64,000 nucleotides of DNA from Beroe forskalii (GCA_011033025.1 WFMF01000623.1:1-64000), one strand, 5' to 3'. Numbered from the stretch's first letter, positions 1-13,600 are shown. The notes: generated by a model from the sequence alone, not told the origin. Translations and numbers: made by a program.

Positions 1-472
1 AAGAGTTTAAGAACGAGAGAAGTCTGGGTGAGTGAGTGTTAAACAGTGCAGTGCGTCGTCAGACAGTTCGTATGGAAGATAAAAGATGGTTTAGACCTGA
101 GAATAAGTCAGCTGATGAATGAGGCGAGAGAATTGGATAATTCGATGGACAGTTAAAAATACGGAGTGTGAGAAGCGAGAGTGTGACGCCCAAATGGCGA
201 GGGAGTATTTAAGGAGCTCCGGATTGGAAACGGGACTTCCATTACGACTTCCATTACCTGATTTCTTTACGTCGGTTATAGCAAACTCTTGAATAGTTGA
301 GTTCGGAGTTTCTTGGATTAGATTTGTTATTTGTGTTGTTATTTATTACATTCGTTACTATTTCATTTGATTAAGTTCTTGTCATCAATTGGAACAACGG
401 AAAGGGGACTGAGAGAGTTGGGGATCCAGGATAGTCAATTGGGACTCGGATAGCGAGAGGGGATCCTTAACA
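1..472. other. Sequence outside the left palindrome arm
   Basis: No coding exon is visible. About 1-280 has a degraded inverted counterpart at roughly 22,190-22,440; shared landmarks are the antisense of the stretches around 60-115 and 230-270. The other assembled copy of the locus therefore carries this sequence next to the right-hand flank. The palindrome probably continues left of the window, and the right arm here lacks this part. Confidence 0.5.
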
Positions 473-782
473 CCCTATTCGCATCGTGGTTAATTCTCCA
501 AGGGCTGTCGAGAGTTAAGGAGGGAGAGCATATTGTTTTGGGATTAAGTTTTGGCTTTCCCATAGGTATATTAGAATGTTTCTTGCGAGAATTCTGTAGA
601 AAAGTTCCGTTAGCATAAAAGTAGAACATTTTGTAAACCACTTGATGATTATGAGAGGATGATCGGATAGTTGGTGTCTGATTTCTATGCTTCACCTGTA
701 TTGAGGTATGAGTAGCGAGGTATTGGCAAAATGTCAGAAATCTACCTACACATTGACCTCTCTGTAGTTTTAATATGGCGAG

Positions 783-806
783 TGTGTGTGCGTGTGTGTG
801 TGTGTA
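783..806. repeat. GT microsatellite
   Basis: A short (GT)n tract interrupted by GC. The inverted partner is the AC tract near 16,650 in the right arm. A second GT-rich tract lies at 1,508-1,532, with its partner at 15,905-15,942. Confidence 0.8.
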
Positions 807-1543
807 CAGCTGAGAGGGAGACACGTAGCTGAACGGGGGATAGCTTCCCGGAATTGCCTTCCAAGAATGCGATCATTTGACAGCTCAGAATGCGTCTTAT
901 CCAAAGTCACGAATACAAGGGTTAAAAGGTTACACATATATCATCATTTACACTGTATTGTGTATACTGTACAAAGTGTACATTAAATTGAGGGATTGAA
1001 AGAGAAAGGTGACATCTCTTTCGTGTCTTCATGGCTCAAAAAGACACTATTATATTCAATTAATAATTTCTCGGTTGCAAGAACTGCAATTTTAAGATGA
1101 AAAATTAATTATAATCATCGCGTTAAATAATGTATATCAACTGAATATTGCTATTTCTGTAGGGACTAGGGGCAGCCTAGACCCTAGTCAATATCTACAA
1201 TGAATTTCGGCAACCATCTCCTTATTAGGTAGCAAATGACTTTAAAATGAGACATGTTAGTGCAATGTGCATTTTAACTATTAACTTGAATTTTGGCGCG
1301 AAATATTTTCTATTGTCCTGCACACTTTCTTTTTCTGTTTCCTTCCGTAGTTTTCATCTTCAGTTCCCACAGATCCCCCAACTTTATTTGCAACCAATAA
1401 ACTGGAATAGAAGGACACAAAAGGAGAATTGATCCATGATCACTAGTTGACCGTAATTAAGAGTAATCTATAATTCTGTCCAGGAGCAGCATGTTATGCC
1501 TAGTGACTGTGTGTGAGTATGTGTGTGAGTGTGACAAGCCTAT

Positions 1544-3230
1544 TACCTTAGTGGTAGAAATTAAGAAGTGTATTTATTAAGGACGTACTAATTAAGAAGT
1601 GTACTAATTAAGGCAGTAAAATTTCTCCAAAAATCAGGCAAATCTATAAGGACTAAATTTCACGTCGTTTCACCAATTTTCAGCCAAAAATACTAATAAA
1701 ATATTGAACATAAATGTGCACAAAGATCAATCATCAAGCGAGAATGTCATTGGTAACTACCCTCTCATTTAGAGAATGTGACCTCATTAGAAGTGACTTG
1801 AAAAACCTCAAAAGCCGAAACAGAAAATAAACGCAGGCATTTCAGATTACGAAAAAGAAACATCCCCTCTCAGTCCATCTGGAATAAGATTAAACGAAAC
1901 ATCCGAAATCGGCGATTCTCGCTCACGAGAGGACTTGCCCCTAGATCCCCTTACTGACACCAGCACACTCTTCAGGAGTGCAAATGACAGCTTTGTTCTC
2001 ATAGTACTGATAACGTCGCGATAATCCTCATTGGTCTTCTCAGCTACCCGTTCTGCAATCCTCTTGTGAAAAGCCAGAGCCTGAGGAGCCATTCCTCCTG
2101 ACGTACTGTACACGAGTGGTGTGAAGCTACACTTTTCCACCTGTATGACCCGCTGCTCATACTCCCTCTTCTTAATGTTCTCGTGCTGGGTGTATACCGA
2201 CTTGATGTCCCGATCCTTGTATGAGTCGGCATTCGGATGGAAGATCCTAACATCGAACATCGTCTTCTGGAAAGGTCCCCAAAGCCCTCGAGCAGAGATG
2301 TCTAGGCGAGCCCTCTCCTCCACATTCCCTGGGATTGACTGAGAAGAGTTAATAGGGATCAGCTCAGGCTCGGTCTTAACGTCGTGACAGACTTCCCTAA
2401 GAAACGCAGCGTTTGTGTCTCGAACTTTGTTGTGTCTGAAGATCAAGTAGCCACCATTTTTGCAAATTAAGGTGTGGTCTACCGAATTCTTCTTGCCACA
2501 AACACAAACTGCTGGAATGTTAGGGATCTGCCAGCCGTACCTCAGCCTGAGTGCATCCCGAAACTCCTCCTTGTTCAGCACCCACCCGAGAGAACCAATA
2601 GGGAGAACAGTTAACCACGCCCCGGCACCCTTCTCTTGGGCTAAGGTGATGGACCTTTTCAGATTGCCAACAGAAGAGTCTGATACAATCTCAGAAACCT
2701 TCCTCATCATCCTCACCTCCTTGTCCTTTAAGCAATCCCTGGTCACTTCCGCCACACTCGCAGCCTGATACCGATATGAAAACAAGAAGAGGGCAGATTT
2801 TTTTTTCATTGAATTCAATCTATTTGATTATTTGGAATCTATGAAATAGACAAAAGTAAAACTATGCGTTCTAGAGAAACAGATTAACAAACGGGTCAAT
2901 GAAGACGAAGAAGCTGAAGAAATGCCTATAATTTTTATCGAGTGATAATTGTTTATCATATCAAATTTGATTTTGTCTGCACTGATGCTTTTGCTGAAAA
3001 ATTCTGAACCTGTTTTGAGAGAAAATAGAATGCTTAATATTGTAGTGAAAGAAAAGATAGGTATAAATTTATAAATCTTTACTTTAGCAAAATTTTCTAA
3101 AATTTTGGTATTGTAAAAATTACGGTAGGTAGAAATTAAGATTTGTAGAATTTAAGGAGTGTACTATTTAAGGTAGTAAAATCGCTTACTGCCTTAAATA
3201 GTACACTTCTTAATTTCTACCACTAAGGTA
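1544..3230. mobile_element. 1.69-kb terminal-inverted-repeat element
   Basis: Bounded by a perfect 29-bp inverted repeat (1544-1572 and 3202-3230) that begins TACCTTAGTGGTAG. It is flanked by TAT at 1541-1543 and 3231-3233, a likely target duplication of TA or TAT. The right arm is uninterrupted at the same place (near 15,895), so the insertion is younger than the arm duplication or polymorphic. The 3' end has a strong internal hairpin (about 3,160-3,204), and subterminal copies of the end sequence lie at 1,590-1,622. The interior holds an antisense open frame unlike a DNA transposase. The TAT flank suggests movement by a TA-targeting transposase in trans; that is inference. Confidence 0.85.
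1847..2818 (-). pseudogene. Retroelement C-terminal fragment with zinc knuckle and endonuclease-like region
   Basis: An open frame of 323 codons that lacks the reverse-transcriptase core of its family. In the middle is a CxC...H...C knuckle (VCVCGKKNSVDHTLIC) followed by GGYLIFRHNKVRD, then an acidic region (EPEL, RLDIS, FDVRIFHP) and a conserved YTQHEN...TFTPLVYSTSGG-type tail. I recognise this module from many invertebrate genomes, where it follows reverse transcriptase. Zinc knuckle, RHN and spaced acidic residues resemble the restriction-like endonuclease of R2-type elements, which I infer rather than show. The first ~15 residues look like unrelated sequence read into the frame. It is probably a captured fragment, not an independent gene, because it lies inside a terminal-inverted-repeat element. 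Confidence 0.6.
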
Positions 3231-4894
3231 TATGAGCTTAGTGCACAGAACCGCATGTATAAAAGATAAAGGACCTGCTTATTCAACCAGTATATGATCC
3301 CCCAGTCCTTACACCCATATTTTGCATAAATGTTAAATTGTTCTTGCGCCCTGCAACCTAAAGCAATGAGCTAAAGCTGTTTCCTAAAGTTCTCAATACT
3401 TCAATAACATAACAGTGGGTATTTTATATAGCATTTGGATATGTTCCATAAGCTCATAGGTAAGTTATTTGAGTACTCCATATAGACTGGTCAATCCTTA
3501 ATGAGTTCCATCAAAATATGAAATGACCTATTCTAATATTCGCAGAAATCAAAACTTCTCCGTTATAAGTATGCCCGACCGTCACGATCGGTTAACAAAG
3601 TCACGTTCCATATTCAAAATGGCTATTTAGTCACACGGTCCGTGTTATGAACGTTAACTTAGAATGAAGTTACACTTTACATTTAGAATATGAAAGCTCA
3701 TAATGCTTAGTCACGTATTCAATGAGGTTTGCTGCTTTCTGGATTAGTCATATATGGAGCACATGTTGACCATGTTAATTATATTGCAGTGGAACGACCC
3801 GGGAACAGGCTATATAATGGACTTACTGAGGTCATTTGAATACGTTGTGAATTCAACTTCGACCTCCCACCCTGACTACAAACAATAAGCCGTAGTCATA
3901 AGCCCAAATATGAGCACAAATTATGAGCCCATGGTTTGTGCTCGCATAAAACAAGACTCCCGAGCCCTAACCATGACTCATGAGCCCTGACCATGAGCCC
4001 ATCATCCAGGTTTCGGCCGCCTTTTTCGGGTGTTTTGATATTTCTACAAATAATTTTTAGCGCAAACTCATGCTGTGGAGGCACTGCAAAGACCTAAAAA
4101 TGGTTTTTCGGTTGGTTTTGCTAGAAACGGGCCGTTTTGAGAGTTTGAGGTGATATCAGGCTGTTCCACTGATATCGACTCGTTCCACTTTTTGGCATCG
4201 ACGGTTATGCATGTGTGCTCATCAGGCAAAAGCAACTAGTCAAAACTCAAAGAGTCAAAAGGTCCAGTTAAATCGCCAAAGACCGAGTACAGACAGTTTC
4301 TCCTTTACGAAATTACTAAAACTTGTTCCCCATCGTTTAGAATGGTATGGTAGTCTGATGACATTAAAGGGTTGACTGCTCCAGGCTCCTGTACATTAAT
4401 AAGGCTTGAGCTGTTATGAATCATGAATGATTTACATTTTTCAAAGGACCTCTTGCAACATTTCTCTAATCCGAGTGTCACACCTTCACCATTTATACCC
4501 ATTACCAATTAATAACACAACCCATGCCTACCATGTCACAGATTGATTGTAATAATTCCATAGTAGGTTTAAAACTTTAGGTAAGTTCGGTACATAGCTT
4601 GGTTTGGCACATGTCGAGCGCTTTTTCGCTATCTGGTTACTCGCAATACAAACGGCACTGGAATTGTGCAAAAAGTGTTTTTGCGCAAGGTCCGTACCGG
4701 CGTGCCGTGTGTTATGATGTAAAATCAATTATGGGAAATCGGAGTGACACGCGCCGAGGCCCGAGTGGCTTTACTGAACGTAGCAACTTACCGAACCTGC
4801 CAAGCATTCGGCAATGTAACATATTAATATTTCATAGTCCTTGTAACATACAAACCATATAATGAGAATTTTCCCAGATCAGCAAAGACGTGTC

Positions 4895-5156
4895 GGAAAA
4901 TATCTACTGTGGATCATACAGGTTCGGTCCCATCTACAAGCTCCTCAAGTCCCACCTTCTGCTTCCCAACAGTTCGGCACCCTAGTGGAATGTCTACTGT
5001 GGATCGTACAGGTCCCAACTACAAGCTCCTCAAGTCCCACCTTCTGCTTCCCAACAGTTCGGCACCCTAGTGGAATGTCTACTGTGGATCGTACAGGTCC
5101 CATCTACAAGCTCCTCAAGTCCCACCTTCTGCTTCCCAACAGTTCGGCCCCCAAGA
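4895..5156. repeat. Minisatellite, about 3 units (left arm)
   Basis: Three tandem units of 85-90 bp reading CCGTACAGG...CTCCTCAAGTCCCACC..., the inverted, short version of the large array at 10,610-13,707. Open frames across it are by-products of the repeat. Confidence 0.9.
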
Positions 5157-5624
5157 CAAAGTGTTATTAGTTATTACTGACAGTGTTTATTTATTTGGAT
5201 TATCTTCCGTATTCTTCACAGAACCCTCGGTACTTTTTTTCACAATAACATTCCAGTTTAAGTGAAAACAAGTACAGCTGTCTGTTGTTTGGTCACAATA
5301 TAATATTTAAATATTATGGTGATATTGTTGGTTTTTGTGTTTTATGAAAGGAACATATCAGCCATTCGTTTCAGTAAGGTTCCATCTAGCTATGTATTTG
5401 TTGGAAAGTGATATCATGTGACTTTAGACACTGGGTTGATATTTCGCAACCCCCTCGTCTGCTGCAAATGATTTGTCACTAGATTTTTAATACTTTTCTA
5501 GATGAAAAGATCTAGAAATTAACAGAACATGTCGCCCCTTTCTCTCTAATAATTTATCATTAAGAACTTGTGATGCTAGCTGTAAACAACATCTAATTAA
5601 TACGCATACCATGTACCCCCGTAC

Positions 5625-5730
5625 CAATGTACACAGCAAATGTACACAGCAATGTATACACACTGTGTGTTGTAGAGCAATGTGTACACTGCGTGTTGTA
5701 GAGCAATGTGTACACTGCGTGTTGTAGAGC
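5625..5730. repeat. Short tandem repeat
   Basis: Three imperfect units of GAGCAATGTGTACACTGCGT type (about 26 bp). The inverted counterpart is at about 10,050-10,130. Confidence 0.7.
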
Positions 5731-6292
5731 AATGACAGTGTGAACCTCCTCTCTCACACTACGTGTCATGATTCTATGGCCTGTGTGAGATTCAATGAAG
5801 CTTGTAATGAGGGACTGGGGTAGACTCTATAGCAGTAGACACAGTGATGTGCCGGAGAAGTGAAAACAATAGTTTTTACTTTTTTAGTTAAGAGAGTAAG
5901 AAGAAGTTAGACCCACTATTAGAGATGTTGTAGTCTTACCACTGCTCTTCTTGTCCCGACCAATTATCATGCAGTAGCGTGCAATTCCTTGGCTCTGATT
6001 GGTGAAGGTACAACTCGACTTTATCAAGGCTTTGATGGTGAGTGTAGAGGTGTAATGAGGCAATAAAGCTATAATGAGTTCATTATGGGATCCAACATTA
6101 ATTCATGTTCATTAGTCACACTTGAAGGAGATGAGGGCTCGGTAATGAAGTATTGATGCTGACAGGGTTAATTGTGCCACGTTTCGGTTGGGCAGCCAGT
6201 GAGTCGGTCTACCTCTATACTGCATTGTATTATATATTGCTGAATGCTCAATTAGTTCATGCTTTGTTGTAAAAAGCATTTCGTGTGACGTA

Positions 6293-6585
6293 GGGGTCAT
6301 CCATAAAGGATGTCTGCAATCTTTCGACTATTTAAGACCCCTCCCCCCCTTGTCTGCAAAAGTCTTCATTCCAGAAACCTTTCCTCCCCGTAAATCCGCA
6401 TTTTTCTTGGAAATCTTTGAGCCATCTTTGGCCAAAAGTTCATAATTTTCTAGTGAAATACCCGTCAAATCGACCAAAATTTCCATAAACTGCGGTCGTC
6501 CGCATTGGCCAAACACCCCCCTAGCGCCAGCATTTGGCCAGACTCCCCCTCCCCTTCATTGCAGACGTCCTTTATGGATGATCCC
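6293..6585. mobile_element. Small inverted-repeat element (left arm copy)
   Basis: Begins GGGGTCATCCATAAAGGA and ends with its near-perfect reverse complement (TTTATGGATGATCCC). It is about 290 bp with no coding potential. The same element sits at the matching place in the right arm (9,170-9,482), so it was present before the arms were duplicated. Confidence 0.75.
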
Positions 6586-6770
6586 ATAGTGAATTTGATA
6601 TATTTTCGTGGGTTAGTTTTATTGCAAATGATTTTCACTGCTTGAAGGCATATTTTTCGAATTTTCCATTGGAAAAGGTGAATTTGACCATTCTAAATTA
6701 TTTCAAACCACAGTAGTCTATACTGTTGTTTTAAAAATTTATGACCAAGTGAATGTGATTAATGATATTC

Positions 6771-8982
6771 TGTGGTTATTTATAAAGAACGTTTTTGGGT
6801 CGAAGGGTTTACGTGTCGTGAAAGAAACGTGTTGACGTAAGGTTCACGTCACGAAAGAAAACCGTAAAAACTTTTTGTTGTTGTTGATGATTGTTGAGTT
6901 AAACACCCCAAAAGGAGGGGGTTCAAAAAGTTGCCGGTCACAGGAATTATATTTTGGGCAAACACCCCCAAAGCCCTTTAAATTTAAAACAGTTTTGGGC
7001 TGCCCCGGGATCGGCGCCGATGAAAAAAATGGCGAAAAGGCCTTTAGGTTTTTTGGCGGGGATGCGCGATCAGGGGATTTTGGGCCACAGGTGATGGGCC
7101 CCGGATCGCGTTGATTGACGCCGATCAGCGCGATGGGGGATCGGGGACGCCGATCAGGCCGACGACCGCCGATGAGAATTTTGAAATTTTTGAGGGCCCG
7201 GATCAGCGCTGACGGGTTGACGGCCCGAAGCGATCAGGGTTTGGCCCCGACCCCGGGATCACCCCGATCGGCGGTGGATCGGCTGATCAGCGCTGATCGG
7301 GCGCTGATCAAAGTCACATTGCCAACGGTACTTTATTAAAAACGGTACCTTTAAACAACGGTACTTTATTGTCAACTAAAATTTTATTAATAACGGTACT
7401 TATTAACAACGGTACCCATAACAACGGCAATTTTAATAACAATGGTATCTTTAATAACAACGTATCTTACTAACAACGGTATTTTATTAATAAATTACCT
7501 ACACAACAACGGTATATTAACAAACAACAACACATTCAGCGAGACAAATTGAAACCAATAAAACAACTGAACTAATGACGAGAGGCGCATATGCCTTTAT
7601 ATATATGCCACTGACACCACTCTGCTACGACGAATTACACGTTACGAGCACATACCAACTTTGTGACGTTGACACCACTTTTAGTAAGCGTGACGAATAG
7701 CTACATGATTGCACATTCCACATATTTCAAAACTCTAAGGACGCTGACAAGCCACTACTTATCACCCAATCGAAAGATGAAAATGTTACGTGCACATTCC
7801 AAATCAATGACATTGAAAGCACACAAATTTATTATTTCTATCAGAAGAGCATACACATCTATTATATCATTCATTCATTCATAATAGCCTGGGCCGCGCA
7901 CGCGCATTGATTGATGAAATAGCGCTAGTGCCTTCACATCCTTTTTTGAAGCGCGCTCCTGTAAGGGGAATAGCAGGTGTTTCTAACAGTAGATGTTCTA
8001 GCCCAAAATTGTCATGATTCTACATGTGGATTTACCTGGCTGATCCTCGACAAGCATGCCGCATGTCTGTAGGAAACGCAAAAAAAGCTCCTACTATTTT
8101 CCAAGAATATCTGCAAATGAGATCATGATACGGGTAAGGTTTCATCCAATCAAGCAGGCGACTCGGTGTGATCTATTACCCACTCTACCTGTGAGCAATT
8201 ACGTCCTAAAACTTAGGATGATATCAAGCAGACATAATGTAAGCCACAAGGAGACAAAGAGGATACTTTGATTCACGGATTACTGGGAAATCCATGACAA
8301 AAATGAAGAGGAACCCCCATGTAGATCATGACGATTCCATGACAATTCTGCTAGAACATCTACTCGTTTCTAAATATTTCACACTGTCATTTCAAGCCAA
8401 TTTAATGATTCCAAGAAAACAGTTTGCCACGGTTACGCAGTTCCCCTTCAAAACTATTTCAAGTTAAATACATTATGTACCCTGTTTTTCTGAGAAAATA
8501 TTATCATGATTATTATCATATTCATTCATTCCATGTTATAGCTGGCAAGTATTCCACTAAGTGGAACTAAATAATGGTGAAGCTAACATCTATCAAAAGG
8601 GTTCAAACTCAATCTCATGTGGTCTATGTCTTAATTAAGCTCTCTGTGCTGTGTTGAAGACCTAGGAGTGTGGCTACCTATTTGTTGTGAATACCTATTC
8701 GACCAGCCCACATAAATTCAATCTGAGATCAATACAATTGAGAGGCTTCATCATGCGATCTATCAAAATATTAAAGTATTATTAAGAATAGAAAATACAT
8801 TCTACATCTAAAACTAAAATAGTAAAATGATGCGCCAAGCACACCCACTTTCATCAAATAATACCCAGTAATTTGCTACTTAATTAAAAAAGTATGTCTA
8901 TTTGCAAGTATGCCTACTTGCCTTAATGTGCTAACAGCGCACAGATAAAAACAGCTAAAGCGTTCAAATTTATCATTCGGAC
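6771..8982. other. Spacer between the palindrome arms
   Basis: A 2.2-kb unique centre without a recognisable gene. 6,870-7,320 is unusually GC-rich for this window, full of homopolymer runs and of GATC/GCGC palindromes such as GATCAGCGCTGATC. 7,322-7,520 is a degenerate tandem repeat of an AACGGTACTTTATTAAC-type unit. From 7,521 to 8,982 I see only AT-rich sequence with short chance frames. The GC-rich block may be poorly corrected long-read sequence used to bridge the palindrome. Confidence 0.6.
7322..7520. repeat. Degenerate AACGGTAC tandem repeat
   Basis: About nine imperfect copies of a roughly 20-bp unit containing AACAACGGTAC and TTTATTAA. Confidence 0.7.
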
Positions 8983-9169
8983 GAATATCATTAATCACAT
9001 TCACTTGGTCGTAAATTTTTTAAAAACAACAGTATAGACTGCTGTGGTTTGAAATAATTTAGAATGGTCAAATTCACCTTTTCCAATGGAAAATTCGAAA
9101 AATATGTCTTCAAGCAGTGAAAATCATTCGCAATAAAACTAACCCACGAAAATATATCAAATCCACTAT

Positions 9170-9482
9170 GGGATCATCCATAAAGGACGTCTGCAATGAA
9201 GGGGAGGGGTGTTTGGCCAAATGCGGGCGCTAGGGGGGAGTTGGGTGTTTGGCCAATGCGGACGACCGCAGTTTATGGAAATTGGGCGATTTGACGGGTA
9301 TTTCACTTGAAAATTATGAACTTTTGGCCAAAGATGGCTGAAATATTTTCAAGAAAAATGCGGATTTACGGGGAGACTGCATGGGGAGGAAAAGGTTTCT
9401 TGAATGAAGATGTTTGCAGACAAGGGGGAGGGAGGGGTCTACAATAGCCGAAATATTGCAGATGTCCTTTATGGATGACCCC
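9170..9482. mobile_element. Small inverted-repeat element (right arm copy)
   Basis: Counterpart of 6,293-6,585, with GGGATCATCCATAAAGGACG at one end and the complementary CCTTTATGGATGACCCC at the other. It is non-coding. Confidence 0.75.
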
Positions 9483-10609
9483 AACGTCACACGAAATGCT
9501 TTTTACAACAAAGCATGAACTAATTAATTGAGCATACACTTACAGCAATATATAATACAATGCAGTATAGAGGTAGACCGACCCACTTGCAGCCCAACCG
9601 AAACGTGGCACAATTAACTTTGCCAGCATCATTACCGAGCCCTCATCTCCTTCAAGTGTGACTAATGAACATGAATTAATAGGGTCCCGTAATATGAACT
9701 CATTATAGCTTTATTGCCTCATTACACCTCTACACTCACCATCAAAGTCATGATAAAGTCGAGTTGTACCTTCACCAATCAGAGCCAAGGAATTGCACGC
9801 TACTGCATGATAATTGGTCGGGACAAGAAGAGCAGTGGTAAGACTACAACATCTCTAATAGTGGGTCTAACTTCTTCTTACTCTCTTAACTAAAAAAGTA
9901 AAAACTATTGTTTTCACTTCTCCGGCACATCACTGTGTCTACTGCTATAGAGTCTACCCCAGTCCCTCTTTACAAGCTTCATTGAATCTCACATTACACA
10001 GGCCATAGAATCATGACACGTAGTGTGAGAGAGGGGTTCACACTGTCATTACTCTACAACACGCAGTGTACACATTGCTCTACAACACGCAGTGTACACA
10101 TTGCTGTGTACATTTGCTGTGTACATTGGTACGAGGGGTACATGGTATGCGTATTAATTAGAATATGTTGTTAACTGCTAGCATCACAAGTTCTTAATGA
10201 TAAATTATTAGAGAGAAGGGGCGACATGTTCTGTTAATTTCTAGATCTTTTCATCTGGAAAAGTATTAAAAATCTAGTGACAAATCATTTCCAGCAGCCG
10301 AGGGGGTTACGAAATATCAACCCAGTGTCTAAAGTCACATGATATCACTTTCCAACAAATACATAGCTAGATGGAACCTTACTGAAACGAATGGCTGATA
10401 TGTTCCTTTCATAAAACACAAAAACCAACAATATCACCATAATAATTAAATATTATATTGTGACCAAACAACAGACAGCTGTACTTGTTTTCAATTAAAC
10501 TGGAATGTTATTGTGAAAAAAAGTACCGAGGGTTCTGTGAAGAATACGGAAGATAATCCAAATAAATAAACACTGTCAGTAATAACTAATAACACTTCGT
10601 ATTGGGGGC

Positions 10610-13600
10610 CGAACTGTTAGGAAGCAGGGGGTGGGACTTGAGGAGCTTGTAGATGGGACCGAACCTGTACGATCTACAGTAGACATTCCACTAGGTTGCC
10701 GAACTGTTGGGAAGCAGAAGGTGGGACTTGAGGAGCTTGTAGATGGAACCTGTACGATCCACAGTAGACATTCCACTAGGGTGCCGAACTGTTGGGAAGC
10801 AGAAGGTGGGACTTGAGGAGCTTGTAGATGGAACCTGTACGATCCACAGTAGACATTCCACTAGGTTGCCGAACTGTTGGGAAGCAGAAGGTGGGACTTG
10901 AGGAGCTTGTAGATGGAACCTGTACGATCCACAGTAGACATTCCACTAGGGTGCCGAACTGTTGGGAAGCAGAAGGTGGGACTTGAGGAGCTTGTAGATG
11001 GAACCTGTACGATCCACAGTAGACATTCCACTAGGTTGCCGAACTGTTGGGAAGCAGAAGGTGGGACTTGAGGAGCTTGTAGATGGGACCTGTACGATCC
11101 ACAGTAGACATTCCACTAGGGTGCCGAACTGTTGGGAAGCAGGAGGTGGGACTTGAGGAGCTTGTAGATGGGACCGAACCTGTACGATCCACAGTAGATA
11201 TTCCACTAGGGTGCCGAACTGTTGGGAAGCAGGAGGTGGGACTTGAGGAGCTTGTAGATGGGACCTGTACGATCCACAGTAGACATTCCACTAGGGTGCC
11301 GAACTGTTGGGAAGCAGGAGGTGGGACTTGAGGAGCTTGTAGATGGGACCGAACCTGTACGATCCACAGTAGACATTCCACTAGGGTGCCGAACTGTTGG
11401 GAAGCAGGAGGTGGGACTTGAGGAGCTTGTAGATGGGACCTGTACGATCCACAGTAGACATTCCACTAGGTTGCCGAACTGTTGGGAAGCAGAAGGTGGG
11501 ACTTGAGGAGCTTGTAGATGGGACCTGCCGCGATCCACAGTAGACATTCCACTAGGGTGCCGAACTGTTGGGAAGCAGGAGGTGGGACTTGAGGAGCTTG
11601 TAGATGGGACCGAACCTGTACGATCCACAGTAGATATTCCACTAGGGTGCCGAACTGTTGGGAAGCAGGAGGTGGGACTTGAGGAGCTTGTAGATGGGAC
11701 CTGTACGATCCACAGTAGACATTCCACTAGGGTGCCGAACTGTTGGGAAGCAGGAGGTGGGACTTGAGGAGCTTGTAGATGGGACCGAACCTGTACGATC
11801 CACAGTAGACATTCCACTAGGGTGCCGAACTGTTGGGAAGCAGGAGGTGGGACTTGAGGAGCTTGTAGATGGGACCTGTACGATCCACAGTAGATATTCC
11901 ACTAGGGTGCCGAACTGTTGGGAAGCAGGAGGTGGGACTTGAGGAGCTTGTAGATGGGACCTGTACGATCCACAGTAGACATTCCACTAGGGTGCCGAAC
12001 TGTTGGGAAGCAGGAGGTGGGACTTGAGGAGCTTGTAGATGGGACCGAACCTGTACGATCCACAGTAGACATTCCACTAGGGTGCCGAACTGTTGGGAAG
12101 CAGAAGGTGGGACTTGAGGAGCTTGTAGATGGGACTTGTACGATCCACAGTAGATATTCCACTAGGGTGCCGAACTGTTGGGAAGCAGAAGGTGGGACTT
12201 GAGGAGCTTGTAGATGGGACCTGTACGATCCACAGTAGATATTCCACTAGGGTGCCGAACTGTTCGGAAGCAGGAGGTGGGACTTGAGGAGCTTGTAGAT
12301 GGGACCTGTACGATCCACAGTAGACATTCCACTAGGGTGCCGAACTGTTGGGAAGCAGGAGGTGGGACTTGAGGAGCTTGTAGATGGGACCGAACCTGTA
12401 CGATCCAGACATTCCACTAGGGTGCCGAACTGTTGGGAAGCAGAAGGTGGGACTTGAGGAGCTTGTAGATGGGACTTGTACGATCCACAGTAGATATTCC
12501 ACTAGGGTGCCGAACTGTTGGGAAGCAGAAGGTGGGACTTGAGGAGCTTGTAGATGGGACCTGTACGATCCACAGTAGACATTCCACTAGGGTGCCGAAC
12601 TGTTGGGAAGCAGGAGGTGGGACTTGAGAGCTTGTAGATGGAACCTGTACGATCCACAGTAGACATTCCATGCCGAACTGTTGGGAAGCAGGAGGTGGGA
12701 CTTGAGGAGCTTGTAGATGGAACCTGTACGATCCACAGTAGACATTCCACTAGGGTGCCGAACTGTTGGGAAGCAGAAGGTGGGACTTGAGGAGCTTGTA
12801 GATGGGACCGAACCTGTACGATCCACAGTAGACATTCCACTAGGGTGCCGAACTGTTGGGAAGCAGGAGGTGGGACTTGAGGAGCTTGTAGATGGGACCG
12901 AACCTGTACGATCCACAGTAGACATTCCACTAGGGTGCCGAACTGTTGGGAAGCAGGAGGTGGGACTTGAGGAGCTTGTAGATGGGACCTGTACGATCCA
13001 CAGTAGACATTCCACTAGGGTGCCGAACTGTTGGGAAGCAAAAGGTGGGACTTGAGGAGCTTGTAGATGGGACATGTACGATCCACAGTAGATATTCCAC
13101 TAGGGTGCCGAACTGTTGGGAAGCAGGAGGTGGGACTTGAGGAGCTTGTAGATGGGACCTGTACGATCCACAGTAGATATTCCACTAGGGTGCCGAACTG
13201 TTGGGAAGCAGGAGGTGGGACTTGAGGAGCTTGTAGATGGGACCTGTACGATCCACAGTAGACATTCCACTAGGGTGCCGAACTGTTGGGAAGCAAAAGG
13301 TGGGACTTGAGGAGCTTGTAGATGGGACCGAACCTGTACGATCCACAGTAGACATTCCACTAGGGGGCCGAACTGTTGGGAAGCAGAAGGTGGGACTTGA
13401 GGAGCTTGTAGATGGGACCGAACCTGTACGATCCACAGTAGATATTCCACTAGGGTGCCGAACTGTTGGGAAGCAGAAGGTGGGACTTGAGGAGCTTGTA
13501 GATGGGACCTGTACGATCCACAGTAGACATCCCACTAGGGTGCCGAACTGTTGGGAAGCAGAAGGTGGGACTTGAGGAGCTTGTAGATGGGACCTGTACG

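Larger units (their letters stand above)
473..6770. repeat. Left arm of giant inverted repeat
   Basis: This segment pairs in inverted orientation with 8,983-16,976 along its whole length. Sampled stretches (for example 3,241-3,480 against 15,650-15,890) differ by only a few percent. The match starts at a CCCTATTCGC landmark and stops at GATATTC (6,770). Compared with the right arm it has an extra 1,687-bp terminal-inverted-repeat element, lacks a 490-bp MITE, and has about 3 rather than about 36 units of an 85-90 bp minisatellite. It carries no recognisable host gene. It may be a real old inverted duplication or two haplotypes assembled head to head. Confidence 0.9.

Noticed and set aside
3896..4084. 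A 62-codon frame conserved in both palindrome arms (also 15,038-15,226)
   Set aside because: Conservation is explained by the arms being copies. The sequence is a low-complexity CATGAGCCC repeat and has no recognisable domain.
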